A DNA stretch of 64,000 nt from Lachnospiraceae bacterium (lineage in GTDB: Bacteria; Bacillota; Clostridia; Lachnospirales; Lachnospiraceae), in contig JAFQZU010000001.1 in assembly GCA_017405805.1 (NCBI GenBank), positions 1-64,000 on the forward strand, in the 5' to 3' direction. Below are positions 9,431-18,353 of the stretch, in pieces. Numbering within the stretch: position 1 is the stretch's first letter; every line of letters starts with the position of its first letter. A program made the position numbers and the translations under genes. The notes under the pieces were generated by a model. The model saw nothing but the letters and a program-made list of their open reading frames with translations. It searched no databases and had not been told where the DNA came from.

Positions 9431-10753
9431 TCAAATGAAACACTCTCCGTCCCTTCCTTCACGGAAGGAGGAGGAAAAATGGACCCGTGCCGCCTCCGCA
9501 AGGTAGGCGGTATCTTTTGCGCCTGCCACCTCGTAGGAGGAGTGCATGGCCAGCTGTGCGAGCCCTACGTCCACAGCCCGCACCGGGACCTGCGCAATGC
9601 TGATCCTTCCCAGCGTCGAGCCGCCCGGCATATCCGCCCTGTTGGTAAAGATCTGGCAGGGCACGTCCGCCTTCTCGCAGATCCTGCGAAAGACTGCGGC
9701 AGATACCGCATCGGTCGTATACTTCTGATCCGAGCTGTACTTGATCACGATCCCTGCGTTCATGCGGGGCCGGTTGACCGGATCCGCCTTCTCGGGATGA
9801 TTGGGGTGAATGCAGTGCGCATTGTCCGCCGAGACCATAAAACTGGAAGCCAGGGTCCGCAGATAATCCTCGCGGCTCCGCCCTGCCCACAGGCAGATCC
9901 GAAGCAGCGTATCCTTTAAAAACGTGGACGCCGCCCCCTGCCTGGAACCGCTGCCCACCTCCTCGTTGTCGAAGACGCAGTGAACGGCGACGCTCTCGTC
10001 CGGTTCACTGGACAAAAGCCCTGTCATCGAAGCGAAGGCACACTGCAGATCATCGAGTCTTCCGCCGCCGATGAACTCCCCGTTCATTCCAAGCAGCGAG
10101 GCGCGGGTGCGGTCATACAGACTGATGTCCGCATCCAGGATGTCCTCTTTCTGCACGCCGCTTTCCGCCGCGATGACATCCAGAAGATCCCCGAACTGTC
10201 CGCCTTCTTCCCCCAAAAGGGGCTGCAGGTCCTGCTGCGGGTTGTACTTAAAGCCGCTGTTGATCTCGCGGTTCATGTGGATCGCCACATTCGGGATTAC
10301 CAAAAGGTCCCGGTCGATCCGAAAGAGGCGGGAGGAGATCCCTTCCTCCGTGCGCAGGATGAGACGCCCTGCGGCAGAGAGCGGCCTGTCCAGCCAGGAT
10401 GCGTGGATCATGCCGCCGTACTTCTCCACATTGAGCTTCAAAAGACCGCCCTGCGCGCTTACGGCCTTTCCGGGCTTGACGCGCAGATGGGGCGAATCGC
10501 AGTGGGACGCCATGATCTGGAAGCCGGCAAAATCCGCAGCCTTCTGCGGTATCCTGAAGGCGATCAGTGCGCTCCCGCCCCGCGTGACATAGTAGCCCCT
10601 GCCGCCTTCCAACGACCAGTCCTCACTCTCGGAAAGCGCGGTAAAACCAGCCTCTTCCAGGCGGCGCCGCATGTTGCGGACCGCCCAGAAGCTGCAAGGA
10701 CTTTCGTTCAGAAAACCTAGAAAATCTTCATTAATTGTCTTTTGATCGATCAT
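9431..10753 (-). CDS. M18 family aminopeptidase
   Basis: A 440-residue cytosolic metallo-aminopeptidase of the M18 (aspartyl aminopeptidase) family, which trims N-terminal acidic or other residues from peptides using two metal ions. Metal and catalytic motifs seen are MASHCDSPHLRVKP, the glutamate pair in DNEEVGSGSRQG, SADNAHCIHPNHPEK and the C-terminal HSSYEVAGAKD. Length fits the family (about 420-480). ATG at 10753 is used; the gene lies 14 nt after a lipoprotein gene and 18 nt before trmL, so these three may form one transcript. The exact specificity is not readable. Confidence 0.92.
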   Translation of the reverse strand: MIDQKTINEDFLGFLNESPCSFWAVRNMRRRLEEAGFTALSESEDWSLEGGRGYYVTRGGSALIAFRIPQKAADFAGFQIMASHCDSPHLRVKPGKAVSAQGGLLKLNVEKYGGMIHASWLDRPLSAAGRLILRTEEGISSRLFRIDRDLLVIPNVAIHMNREINSGFKYNPQQDLQPLLGEEGGQFGDLLDVIAAESGVQKEDILDADISLYDRTRASLLGMNGEFIGGGRLDDLQCAFASMTGLLSSEPDESVAVHCVFDNEEVGSGSRQGAASTFLKDTLLRICLWAGRSREDYLRTLASSFMVSADNAHCIHPNHPEKADPVNRPRMNAGIVIKYSSDQKYTTDAVSAAVFRRICEKADVPCQIFTNRADMPGGSTLGRISIAQVPVRAVDVGLAQLAMHSSYEVAGAKDTAYLAEAARVHFSSSFREGRDGECFI

Positions 10754-10767
10754 TCTCTCTCAGGACC

Positions 10768-11700
10768 TCAGAACCAGATCTCCGAAATGCAGGTGTCGGA
10801 ATACGCGCTGCCGGGACGAACGGCTGTAATATAGACCCTCACACTGCCGTTGCTGACGATTGCGGGGAAGGTAAATTCTTCCATATAGCCGTACTGCGGA
10901 TTGGAGGTGCAGTACACGACCTGGTTGCCGCTCACGATGGCGATTTCCGCAGGCGCACTGTTCTTATAGAACAGATCCTCGCTCTTATGATATCCGCCGA
11001 TCATTCCCATATAGCTGATCTTGGTGCCCGCGGGGATGCCGAGCTCCACGAACTCTCCTGCGCCGTATCCCGGAACGCCCTCAACCCATGCGGTCCGCAC
11101 GTCGCCGTCAAAAAGGTTATAGACGTCATAGTCTCCGCCGCCCAGCGTCGACGAAGAGTAGACATAGATCCTCTGATTCTGCAGGACGGAAACATCCTGC
11201 TGGGGAAGCTTGTCGAATTCCTCGTTCACTTCATCCGTGATCATCGCCTCGTCCTTGGCCTCGACCGCCTTCATGCTCACAGCCGTCTCCGGCAGTGCGA
11301 AGGGCTCGTCGCCGTTGATCTCGACCGCTTTGCCCTGGATCAGTTCTCCTGCCTCAGCTGCATCCGCGTAAGCGGCCGGCGCATTGGCCGTATCGGGATC
11401 TGCTGTCGGGTCAGGCTGGCCCATGCTCTCCTGCGCAGCGTCGGCTTCCCCCTCTGCCGGGGCTTCTTCGGCCGTCTCTTCCGCTGTCTCCTCTGCGGCG
11501 GCCGACTCCTCTGCCGGTGCCTCTTCTGCAGGTTCCTCTGCGGCGGCTGTCTCCTCTGCCGGCGCTTCTTCGGCCGTCTCTTCCGCTGTCTCCTCTGTCT
11601 TCGCATCACCGGATGACGAAGAAGCCGTTCCGGACTGACCGCAGGCTGTCGCGCACAGTGCTGTACTCAGAAGAAGCACCATCAAAGATTTTTTAAACAT
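10768..11700 (-). CDS. lipoprotein with low-complexity Ala/Glu linker and discoidin-like C-terminal domain
   Basis: A 310-residue surface lipoprotein candidate. A short basic N-terminus and hydrophobic segment end in a lipobox-like CATAC (Cys20). A strongly repetitive linker of units such as EETAEEAPAEE spans about residues 32-90. The C-terminal about 150 residues resemble a discoidin-type (F5/8 C) sugar-binding sandwich, with YNLFDGDVRTAWVEG and the terminal CISEIWF. This domain type occurs attached to many clostridial surface proteins and probably binds glycans. The start is supported by GGGGAGGATAGTT just before ATG. The role is unknown; lipidation is slightly uncertain because -3 is Ala rather than Leu. 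Confidence 0.75.
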   Translation of the reverse strand: MFKKSLMVLLLSTALCATACGQSGTASSSSGDAKTEETAEETAEEAPAEETAAAEEPAEEAPAEESAAAEETAEETAEEAPAEGEADAAQESMGQPDPTADPDTANAPAAYADAAEAGELIQGKAVEINGDEPFALPETAVSMKAVEAKDEAMITDEVNEEFDKLPQQDVSVLQNQRIYVYSSSTLGGGDYDVYNLFDGDVRTAWVEGVPGYGAGEFVELGIPAGTKISYMGMIGGYHKSEDLFYKNSAPAEIAIVSGNQVVYCTSNPQYGYMEEFTFPAIVSNGSVRVYITAVRPGSAYSDTCISEIWF

Positions 11701-11737
11701 AACTATCCTCCCCTATGATATGTACTTTCGGATCGCC

Positions 11738-12154
11738 TTATTTTGACCCTCCCGTGGGCGTCCCGGTCATGATCATCTTGGCAGCGATCTTGTCGCTCCC
11801 CTCGTTGTAGGCCTCGACGTCCAGCACGATCAGCTGGCGTCCTCTCTTGAGCACAGTCGCCTTTGCATAGGCTTTATCTGCCGTGATGGCCCGCAGGAAA
11901 TTGACCTTGTATTCCACGCCGATCAGGGACTGTCCCTCGGGAAGGACCGTGAGGGCCGCATAGCCTCCCGCTGCTTCCATCAGCGCGCCGATCACGCCGC
12001 CGTGCAGGGTGCCGGTCTGCTGCAGAAGGTCGTCTCTCTTTTCAATGGAAATGACAGCGACGCCTTCTTCCGCTTTCTCCGCCTTAAAGCCGAGCATTCT
12101 CGCAAGGCTCTGGTTGTTGATTCCTTCCTGCACTCTCTTAAGCATGTCACTCAT
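11738..12154 (-). CDS. PaaI-type hotdog thioesterase
   Basis: A 138-residue hotdog-fold acyl-CoA thioesterase. The hallmark is QTGTLHGGVIGALMEAAGG, containing the HGG motif and the following acidic residue of the PaaI/YbgC-like group. It should hydrolyse aryl- or acyl-CoA thioesters and release free CoA. It lies 49 nt downstream of the sigma-54 activator, at the 3' end of the 4-hydroxybutyrate/LuxCE cluster. A housekeeping role that recovers CoA from stalled intermediates is reasonable, but membership of the same transcript is not proven. Confidence 0.8.
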   Translation of the reverse strand: MSDMLKRVQEGINNQSLARMLGFKAEKAEEGVAVISIEKRDDLLQQTGTLHGGVIGALMEAAGGYAALTVLPEGQSLIGVEYKVNFLRAITADKAYAKATVLKRGRQLIVLDVEAYNEGSDKIAAKMIMTGTPTGGSK

Positions 12155-12203
12155 AGCTGTCTTGTTACTTCCTTTCTAAGTATTCTTTTATTAACTCTAA
12201 CGT

Positions 12204-13580
12204 TCAGTCTGTGCTCTTCTTGCGCTTGCGCACAAAGGTCGCGGGCGAGATGCCCAGACTGTCCGCAGCATCCCTGACGTTTCCGTATTTTTTATACGCC
12301 TCGTTGATGTAATACAGCTCTACCTTATGTATGTACTCCGGCAGATTGCTTATGTGGGGCATGCCGGTCCTTCTCTTTTTGTTTTTGTCGTGATCGCCTT
12401 CCAGAGGCAGGTCCTCCGGCGTGATCTGGTCGCCGCTGCTGATGATGATGGCACGCTCCACCACGTTTTTCAGCTCACGGATATTGCCGGGCCAGGAATA
12501 CTCCTCCATCACCTGCAGCGAATCCGGCGTAAAGCTCTTTTTCCAGCCGTATTTCTGGTTCAGGCTCTCCGTGAACTTGGAGACCATGGGCTCAATGTCG
12601 CGGATCCTGTCCCTCAGCGGCGGAATGTGGATGGGGAATACCATCAGCCGGTAATAGAGATCCTCGCGGAAGGTGCCCTCCTTGACCATTTCCTCCAGAT
12701 TGCGGTTGGTGGCCGCAAGGATCCGGACGTCGATCTTCCGCGGTTTATGGCTGCCCACGCGCGTGATCTCCTGATCCTGCAGCACTCTGAGCAGCTTTAC
12801 CTGCATGGACAGCGGCAGTTCACCGATCTCATCCAGGAAGATCGTACCGGTGTCCGCCACCTCGAAGAGGCCGATTTTGCCGCGCTTGTCGGCGTCCGTG
12901 AAGGCGCCGCCCTCATACCCGAAAAACTCGCTCTCCATCAGATTCTCCGGGATGGCCCCGCAGTTGATCTTGATGAAGGGCTTGTCTCTCCTTGTGCTGT
13001 TCTGGCAGATGTACTTGGCAAAAACGTCCTTGCCCACGCCCGTCTCGCCAAGCAGCATGACAATGGTATCCAGTTCGCGGACCTTGTCTGCAAGCCTCAT
13101 GACCTCCATGGTGCGGGAATCCTGTACCACCAGATCGAGCTTGAGCATCTCACTCTTCATGTGCTCCAGCTCTTTGAGCAGGAGCTGCTTCTGTCCCTCT
13201 GACGTTTCCACCGTAGCTTTCAGGTTGTAAATCTCGGTGAGATCACGTACATTGGTGACGATCATGTCGATCTTGTGGTTGGCTCCGAATATGGGCGTAC
13301 TTGTGATCAGGGCTTTGCGGCCTGTTTTGAACTCCTGATGGAGCGTGACCGGCTCCCCCGTCTCCAGAACGCGCAGGGATCCGGACGAGGAGATGATCTG
13401 TTTGTCCACCAGCTCCCGCATATTCTTTCCCAGCACCTCGCTTCGCCGAAGGCCGGTGATCGTCTCATAAGCCTTGTTGACCATGATGGTCGTCGCCCTG
13501 CCGTCCGTAATGTAGATCCCGTCAAAAGAATGCTCGATGATCGAGCCCAGCCAGTGATTGATGTCGCCTGTAGGGAACAT
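12204..13580 (-). CDS. sigma-54-dependent transcriptional activator (PAS-AAA+-Fis HTH)
   Basis: A 458-residue enhancer-binding protein. A PAS sensor domain (about residues 8-120) precedes the AAA+ domain (about 145-375), with Walker A LGETGVGKDVFA, Walker B TIFLDEIGELP and an arginine-finger region PLRDRIRDIEP. The sigma-54 contact loop reads GAFTDA instead of GAFTGA, a variant seen in some activators. The C-terminal Fis-type helix-turn-helix is NVRDAADSLGISPATFVRKR. There is no receiver domain, so a small ligand probably acts through PAS. Its start codon overlaps the lipoyl-like gene's stop by one base. Because a sigma-54-type promoter with palindromes lies upstream of this cluster (24330-24564), it is the obvious local regulator. 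Confidence 0.93.
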   Translation of the reverse strand: MFPTGDINHWLGSIIEHSFDGIYITDGRATTIMVNKAYETITGLRRSEVLGKNMRELVDKQIISSSGSLRVLETGEPVTLHQEFKTGRKALITSTPIFGANHKIDMIVTNVRDLTEIYNLKATVETSEGQKQLLLKELEHMKSEMLKLDLVVQDSRTMEVMRLADKVRELDTIVMLLGETGVGKDVFAKYICQNSTRRDKPFIKINCGAIPENLMESEFFGYEGGAFTDADKRGKIGLFEVADTGTIFLDEIGELPLSMQVKLLRVLQDQEITRVGSHKPRKIDVRILAATNRNLEEMVKEGTFREDLYYRLMVFPIHIPPLRDRIRDIEPMVSKFTESLNQKYGWKKSFTPDSLQVMEEYSWPGNIRELKNVVERAIIISSGDQITPEDLPLEGDHDKNKKRRTGMPHISNLPEYIHKVELYYINEAYKKYGNVRDAADSLGISPATFVRKRKKSTD

Positions 13581-13813
13581 TATACATCCTCCACGATCTC
13601 CGCGATCACCTGCCCGTAACGGACAAGCGTCCCAGCCTCCACTTTCTTATAAAAAACACCTGTGGCAGGTGCGGCATGTGTTGATGACGCCTTAAATGCC
13701 TCGAAGGCATATAACGGTTCTCCCTCCTGTACCGTCTTGCCGTCTTCACCGTACCACTTTGTTATGACTGCATCGGATTTCCTTCCGAATACTCCTGGAA
13801 ATGTCACATTCAT
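13580..13813 (-). CDS. stand-alone biotinyl/lipoyl-like carrier domain
   Basis: This 77-residue protein consists of a single lipoyl/biotinyl-type barrel domain. The modified lysine is expected in the turn YAFEAFKASSTHAA, which resembles the lipoyl motif (ETDKA) more than the biotin motif (AMKM). Normally such a domain is part of a dehydrogenase acyltransferase or carboxylase, so a free copy suggests a swinging-arm carrier like GcvH or a decoy. AAGGTGG lies 7 nt before ATG. It is 15 nt downstream of the acyl ligase gene and overlaps the activator gene by one base. Whether it is lipoylated, biotinylated or unmodified cannot be told. Confidence 0.7.
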   Translation of the reverse strand: MNVTFPGVFGRKSDAVITKWYGEDGKTVQEGEPLYAFEAFKASSTHAAPATGVFYKKVEAGTLVRYGQVIAEIVEDV

Positions 13814-13828
13814 AGCAATACCACCTTT

Positions 13829-15286
13829 TTATTCTATCACCAATTTTGCATATTGAATCTTTCCGGAATCACTTCTTGGTATTCTTTTAACAAAATGGAC
13901 CCTCACACTTCTTCCGGAGATTCCCGTCGTCTCTTCCAGATAAGAGATCCACCGGTCCGCGAGCGGCTCTTCCTCCTCTTTTACGTTTTCCTCCTTCTCC
14001 GCATAAACGCACAGAATGCGGTCGTTACCCACGCAGGCAAAGGCCGTGTCCGGGAATTCCTTCCCCAGGATCCGCTCCGCCTCGTCCAGATTCAGGCGCT
14101 TGCCCATGATCTTGAGAAAGCGTTTTTTCCTTCCTGTGATATAGAAAAACCCTTCCTCGTCTTTCTTTGCCATATCGCCTGTCACGAGCCTTCCGTGCCA
14201 CTCGTCTCCCAGGGCAAGGTCCTCCGGCTTAACAGCGTATCCCATTGCCACGTTGGGCCCCTCGTATACGAGTTCTCCGACGATATCGGGTTTTGTGATC
14301 TCCTTTCCGGCCTCATCCATCAGCATCAGCTTTCCGCCCGGGATCGCGATGCCCATGCTGCCCCGCTTCTCAAGCGCGCGCTCCGCGGGAAGATACCCCA
14401 TTCGCGGCGCGGCCTCCGTCTGCCCGTACATGACGTAAAACCGCCTGCCGGTCCTCAGGGCCCAGGAGGCAAACGCCTCATGCAGCGCCGTGGGCAGTTT
14501 CCCGCCCGCCTGCGTGAGCGTCCTGAGCGCCGGAAGATCCATATTTATCAGATCCAGCCGCCGGAAGATCTCATAGGTATACGGGACGCCCACAAGGGAG
14601 GTGACGCCGTCCCTGATCACCCGCTCCCAGAAGCCTCGCTCCATGATGGCGTGATCCGTCAGCATGATGGGCGCCCCCTTGAGGAGGTGACTGTTGATGA
14701 CGGACATGCCGTAGGAATAGTTCATGGGCAGCATGGTGACCGGCCGCTCATTCTCATCGATCCGCAGATACTGCGCGATGGACTCGGCGTTTGCATCCAG
14801 GTTTTCCCCCGTGAGCCGGACGAGCTTCTGGCTTCCCGTGCTTCCCGAGGTCGTAAGAAGAAGCGTCAGCTCCGGTGCCAGTTCCGGTCCGCCGTCCGGG
14901 TCCGTCCGCAGCAGCACGCTGTCGCGGATCTCTCCCGCTGATACCGGAGGAAAACCGGCTTTCTCCGAGACGGCCTCCGCCTTCTCTCTCTCCGTCCCGG
15001 GTACCACGATAAAAGCCGGATGATACAGACGGATCAGGTCCTCCAGAAGAACCGGTGAGATTTCCGCATCGAGAAGAAGCGGCACGGCGCCGGCGTGCAG
15101 AGATCCCAGATAGCCCAGCAGGGTCCCAGGCGTATTGCGGCACAGGATGAATATCAGGCGATGGCCCGCGCGCTCCCGGATCATCTCCCCTGTCTCCAGC
15201 ATTTCCCGATAGAGAATGCTGCTTCCGTCGTCCGTGACGGCCAGAGTTCTGTCGGGATGATGTTCACAATATGTAAAGATCCTCAT
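13829..15286 (-). CDS. AMP-dependent acyl-CoA synthetase/ligase
   Basis: A 485-residue ANL-superfamily adenylating enzyme. It activates a carboxylate as acyl-AMP and transfers it to CoA or a carrier pantetheine. Motifs are the P-loop TTSGSTGSQKLV, YGQTEAAPRMG, GELVYEGPNVAMGY, the hinge LVTGDMAKKDEEGFFYITGR and the catalytic C-terminal lysine in RSDSGKIQYAKL. The ATG at 15286 is preferred over a GTG three codons upstream because AAGGAGG sits 8 nt before it. The gene is 31 nt downstream of luxC-like and 15 nt upstream of the lipoyl-like gene. The substrate is not readable; with an acyl carrier protein and LuxC/LuxE nearby, loading of a carrier is possible. Confidence 0.85.
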   Translation of the reverse strand: MRIFTYCEHHPDRTLAVTDDGSSILYREMLETGEMIRERAGHRLIFILCRNTPGTLLGYLGSLHAGAVPLLLDAEISPVLLEDLIRLYHPAFIVVPGTEREKAEAVSEKAGFPPVSAGEIRDSVLLRTDPDGGPELAPELTLLLTTSGSTGSQKLVRLTGENLDANAESIAQYLRIDENERPVTMLPMNYSYGMSVINSHLLKGAPIMLTDHAIMERGFWERVIRDGVTSLVGVPYTYEIFRRLDLINMDLPALRTLTQAGGKLPTALHEAFASWALRTGRRFYVMYGQTEAAPRMGYLPAERALEKRGSMGIAIPGGKLMLMDEAGKEITKPDIVGELVYEGPNVAMGYAVKPEDLALGDEWHGRLVTGDMAKKDEEGFFYITGRKKRFLKIMGKRLNLDEAERILGKEFPDTAFACVGNDRILCVYAEKEENVKEEEEPLADRWISYLEETTGISGRSVRVHFVKRIPRSDSGKIQYAKLVIE

Positions 15287-15317
15287 ACCGGACACCTCCT
15301 TCCCTTACATGTACGAT

Positions 15318-16592
15318 TCAGATCTCGATCCGCCTGGAGAATGTCTCGATCAGGTCTCTTCCGTCCCAGATCGTATCCATATCCAGCGCCTGTCCCGCCT
15401 CCACGATCCGGTCTGCCCCGGAACCGTGTCCTTTTGCAATGCAGAGCGCCAGCTCCTGTCTGTCCACGCCGATACAGGTGATCGTCTGCACCTTGGGTGT
15501 AAGGAGCCGCAGCACATCCTCCTGCGTTCCGGCCATGGCTTCGTAAAACAGTCCAAAACCGCCCTTCAGGTTCACGGCCTCCGGACCGATCGCATCGATT
15601 CGCGCTACGGTGAGGTAGTTGCCCAGATATCTGCGGATTCCCGTGATCGCGGGAAACTCTGCGCCTTCCGCCGTCTCCTCGTCCTCCCCCATGGCCGCCA
15701 GGACCGTGCGCTCGTATTTGCGGGCTGCTTTATAGGCGTCGATCTCGTAGGACTGCGCCGCTTCCTTTGCCAGAAGCGTCCAAAACTGCTCCCTGGCCTC
15801 GTCCGGGCTGTCCGGATCACACAGCCAGACGACCAGCTGCGGACTGGAGCAGCCGTTCTGGTCCATCACATATGTGTCATTGTAGAAACGATGCACCCAG
15901 GCCTGCTTCATCCCTTCGCCGGCCTGCGCCCACTCTTTTTCCGAGACCAGCGCGAAGGACCATCTGTCCGGGAAGACCGTCTCGAATGACTGCGGCTTGC
16001 CCGGATACGTGCGCATCTTCAGCACGGTGGCGTCGCCGCCCCAGATCACCCGCCCGTCGCAGTTTGCCAGGTAATATGCGTTGAGCGTTTCGCTGTGGCC
16101 GTAGCTGACAAAGGAACTTCTCTCCCTTACTGGGGCAAAATCGTCTTCCTTCATCAATTCTTCTATAAGCTTGCAGAGCTGCCGGACGCTCTCCGCCGAC
16201 CGCCCGGAGATCCGGACGATATTGGTGCATCCGGCCAGCAGGCCGATCGCGAAGGAATAGGCGAACATCATCGGCACGTTGGAGGGCGCCGCGTGAAACA
16301 GCTCTCCCCGCCCCAGGCGGATCACTTCTTTCCCGCTGTCATGCTTTTTTTTCAACTGTTCCAGATGCGGCCGCCTGCACCAGAAGGCCAGCGCCGCCAC
16401 ATCCGGGATCTCCCGCAGGGAGGATTTCCTGATCGAACGGGAAAGCGCATCCAAAAAGGTCATCGCCCGCTCGTCAAAAGGTTCCCACACCTCCGTGCGC
16501 GGATCGATCACGCCCGCCAGAAGCGCGAGCTCACCGGACTTCTGCGCCTTTTCCAGGATCTCACGACGGCTCTTTGTACTCTCATCCTCCAT
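15318..16592 (-). CDS. luxC: LuxC-like acyl-CoA reductase
   Basis: About 424 residues; aldehyde-dehydrogenase-fold acyl-CoA/acyl-protein reductase of the LuxC family, which makes an aldehyde with NADPH. Seen are the LuxC stretch FHAAPSNVPMMFAYSFAIGL, the nucleotide-binding-like CTNIVRISGRSAESVRQL and the catalytic cysteine region QNGCSSPQLVVW. The start is uncertain: ATG at 16592 is chosen because AGGGGGTG lies about 11 nt upstream; a GTG at 16601 or 16631 is possible. It overlaps the 3' end of the LuxE-like gene by 11 nt, implying translational coupling and a physical complex, as in the luminous bacterial fatty-acid reductase. No luxA or luxB is nearby, so the aldehyde has another use. Confidence 0.85.
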   Translation of the reverse strand: MEDESTKSRREILEKAQKSGELALLAGVIDPRTEVWEPFDERAMTFLDALSRSIRKSSLREIPDVAALAFWCRRPHLEQLKKKHDSGKEVIRLGRGELFHAAPSNVPMMFAYSFAIGLLAGCTNIVRISGRSAESVRQLCKLIEELMKEDDFAPVRERSSFVSYGHSETLNAYYLANCDGRVIWGGDATVLKMRTYPGKPQSFETVFPDRWSFALVSEKEWAQAGEGMKQAWVHRFYNDTYVMDQNGCSSPQLVVWLCDPDSPDEAREQFWTLLAKEAAQSYEIDAYKAARKYERTVLAAMGEDEETAEGAEFPAITGIRRYLGNYLTVARIDAIGPEAVNLKGGFGLFYEAMAGTQEDVLRLLTPKVQTITCIGVDRQELALCIAKGHGSGADRIVEAGQALDMDTIWDGRDLIETFSRRIEI

Positions 16593-17697
16593 AGGTATCA
16601 CTGCACCCCCTAACTTCCGCCCGGGGCGCACGTCCCGTCACGGTAAAATATTTTCCTTTTCTGCCGCAGGGACAATCATCGGTCCCGATCAATGTACCGA
16701 TATCCTCCGTCAGCAGTGAATGCCCCGGATAGGATCGGGCAATGGGCGTCATCACCTGGATCAGGCCAGGTTCTCCCGCCCCGCAGACACTGTAATCCTT
16801 CGGCCGCCGCATCAGCACGTCCGACCAAGTGCTGGCGTGATAGTACCCGCACTCGCACTCCATGTAAATACAGCCTGTCTGCTCGGCCATGCCGTAGTAA
16901 TTGCTCACTTTCGTGATCCCCGCCGTGCGGCGGAGGCCCTCTTTGAACTCCTCGGAAGTGACGGCCCTGTCAGCCATCTTTTTCCAGCCTCCTCCGTGGA
17001 TCAGGACGCCGCCGGGAATCGACAGCGTGACGCCTTTTTTCTCCAGCGCCCGGACAAAATACTCCCAGATCATGAAGGTAAAGCCGAACAGGAGAATGGT
17101 CTTGCCCTTGTTTTTGTCGAGAAAAGCCTGTACCTCCTCGAGATTGAGCTCCATCTTCTCGTTCAGCGCAAAGCACATCTGGGACGAAAAAATAGAAAAA
17201 CCCAGGATCCCGGCCCCGCGCGCCGAGAAAAGGCTCCTGTCCTTCAGGACCTTTTCCGTGTCCAGCACAAGATAGGGAACCCTGTCCGCCCCGATATAGT
17301 CCGAGACGATCCGGTAGAGGACTTTCTGCTGCACCGCACTCGTATCCGCGTCCAGAAAGATCCGGGAAGTCTTCTGGCCGGAGGTGCCCGAGGAGGTCAG
17401 CTCCTTAAAGACCTGTTCCTGCGGTACGCTGCGCAGCGCGCGCTCTTTGAAGACGGAAACCGGCAGAAAGGGGATCTCTTCCTCTGTGAGCACCTCTCCG
17501 CGGTCCAGCTTCTCCTGAACGCCGGCTGCCCGCAGAAATCTTCCGTAAGGAAGACATTTTTGCCCGTGCTCACGGGTCAGGTCCGTCAGGAGTTTTCCGT
17601 AAAGCGCCTCTTTCTCGCTCTGCTTGAGCCCGTAAGCCGGCAGCTGTATCAGTTCTTCTGACGAGAGTCCACCCTCTCGAAATGTTCCAGCTCCCAT
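16582..17697 (-). CDS. luxE: LuxE-like acyl-protein synthetase
   Basis: 371 residues, the same length as LuxE, which adenylates a fatty acid and hands the acyl group, via a cysteine, to LuxC. The N-terminal helical region is followed by the adenylation P-loop LTSSGTSGQKTSRIFLD, the middle motif SNYYGMAEQTGCIYMEC and the C-terminal TDDCPCGRKGKYFTVTGR. GGAGG is placed 7 nt before ATG at 17697, inside the end of the hydrolase gene, giving a 49-nt overlap. Together with LuxC and the acyl carrier protein it suggests reduction of a carboxylic acid to an aldehyde. The chain length is unknown and could be short in this setting. Confidence 0.85.
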   Translation of the reverse strand: MGAGTFREGGLSSEELIQLPAYGLKQSEKEALYGKLLTDLTREHGQKCLPYGRFLRAAGVQEKLDRGEVLTEEEIPFLPVSVFKERALRSVPQEQVFKELTSSGTSGQKTSRIFLDADTSAVQQKVLYRIVSDYIGADRVPYLVLDTEKVLKDRSLFSARGAGILGFSIFSSQMCFALNEKMELNLEEVQAFLDKNKGKTILLFGFTFMIWEYFVRALEKKGVTLSIPGGVLIHGGGWKKMADRAVTSEEFKEGLRRTAGITKVSNYYGMAEQTGCIYMECECGYYHASTWSDVLMRRPKDYSVCGAGEPGLIQVMTPIARSYPGHSLLTEDIGTLIGTDDCPCGRKGKYFTVTGRAPRAEVRGCSDTYGG

Positions 17698-18338
17698 CGG
17701 TATTCCTCCGTGTTGTGAAGTGTGAACGGCGCGCCGTGCCCGGGCCGGACCTGAATTCCGTCAGGCAGCCGCTGCAGAAAAGGCACCGTCACCCTTGCAT
17801 AATCCTCTTCGCTTCCTCCCGGCAGACGCAGCACGACTTCCCTGTCGGGAAGGAGATAATCGCCGGAAAAAAACACGTTGTCATCCATAAAAATGCCGAC
17901 GCTCCCGGGCGTATGTCCGGGGAGCGGGACGAAGCGGAATCTGTGTCCCCTCCAGGTGATGGAAAAGTCCCCGTCATAACACTCTTCGACCGGCCGGCAC
18001 ACAAACGGATCATAGTGACAGCCGGGATGCCCTGAAAAATACAGGTACACCTCCATGATCATGGACATGTTGAGCCGCTTGTTCTGTATTCCCTCATTGC
18101 ACACGCGGCTGACGACGACCCTGGCCTCCGGCCACCGGTCCCGCAGGGTATCCAGCCCGGCCATATGGTCACAGTGTTCATGGGTGAGCAGGATCAGCTC
18201 CGGCGTCCATCCGTTTTCCGTGATAATACGCAGGGGGGCCTGCGAATCATTGGGATCAATGACCACACACCCCCCGCTCTCTTCGAGAATATAGCAGTTG
18301 CTCTCTGTTAACGGATCCGTAGAAATTCGCATCTGCAT
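17649..18338 (-). CDS. metallo-beta-lactamase-fold hydrolase
   Basis: 229-residue member of the glyoxalase II-like metallo-beta-lactamase superfamily. The binuclear zinc motif is LLTHEHCDHMAGLD; later ligands lie in PLPGHTPGSVGIF, FFSGDYL and RPGHGAPF. Relatives hydrolyse thioesters such as S-lactoylglutathione. In this operon a thioester on CoA, a carrier protein or a lipoyl arm is the likely substrate, as an editing or releasing enzyme. CAGGAG precedes ATG at 18338. It begins 15 nt after the acyl carrier protein gene and its end overlaps the LuxE-like gene. Confidence 0.85.
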   Translation of the reverse strand: MQMRISTDPLTESNCYILEESGGCVVIDPNDSQAPLRIITENGWTPELILLTHEHCDHMAGLDTLRDRWPEARVVVSRVCNEGIQNKRLNMSMIMEVYLYFSGHPGCHYDPFVCRPVEECYDGDFSITWRGHRFRFVPLPGHTPGSVGIFMDDNVFFSGDYLLPDREVVLRLPGGSEEDYARVTVPFLQRLPDGIQVRPGHGAPFTLHNTEEYRWELEHFERVDSRQKN

Positions 18339-18353
18339 AAGTGCTCCTGAACT

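Noticed and set aside
15318..17697. bioluminescence operon
   Set aside because: LuxC- and LuxE-like genes are present, but no luciferase subunit, LuxD or flavin reductase is nearby.
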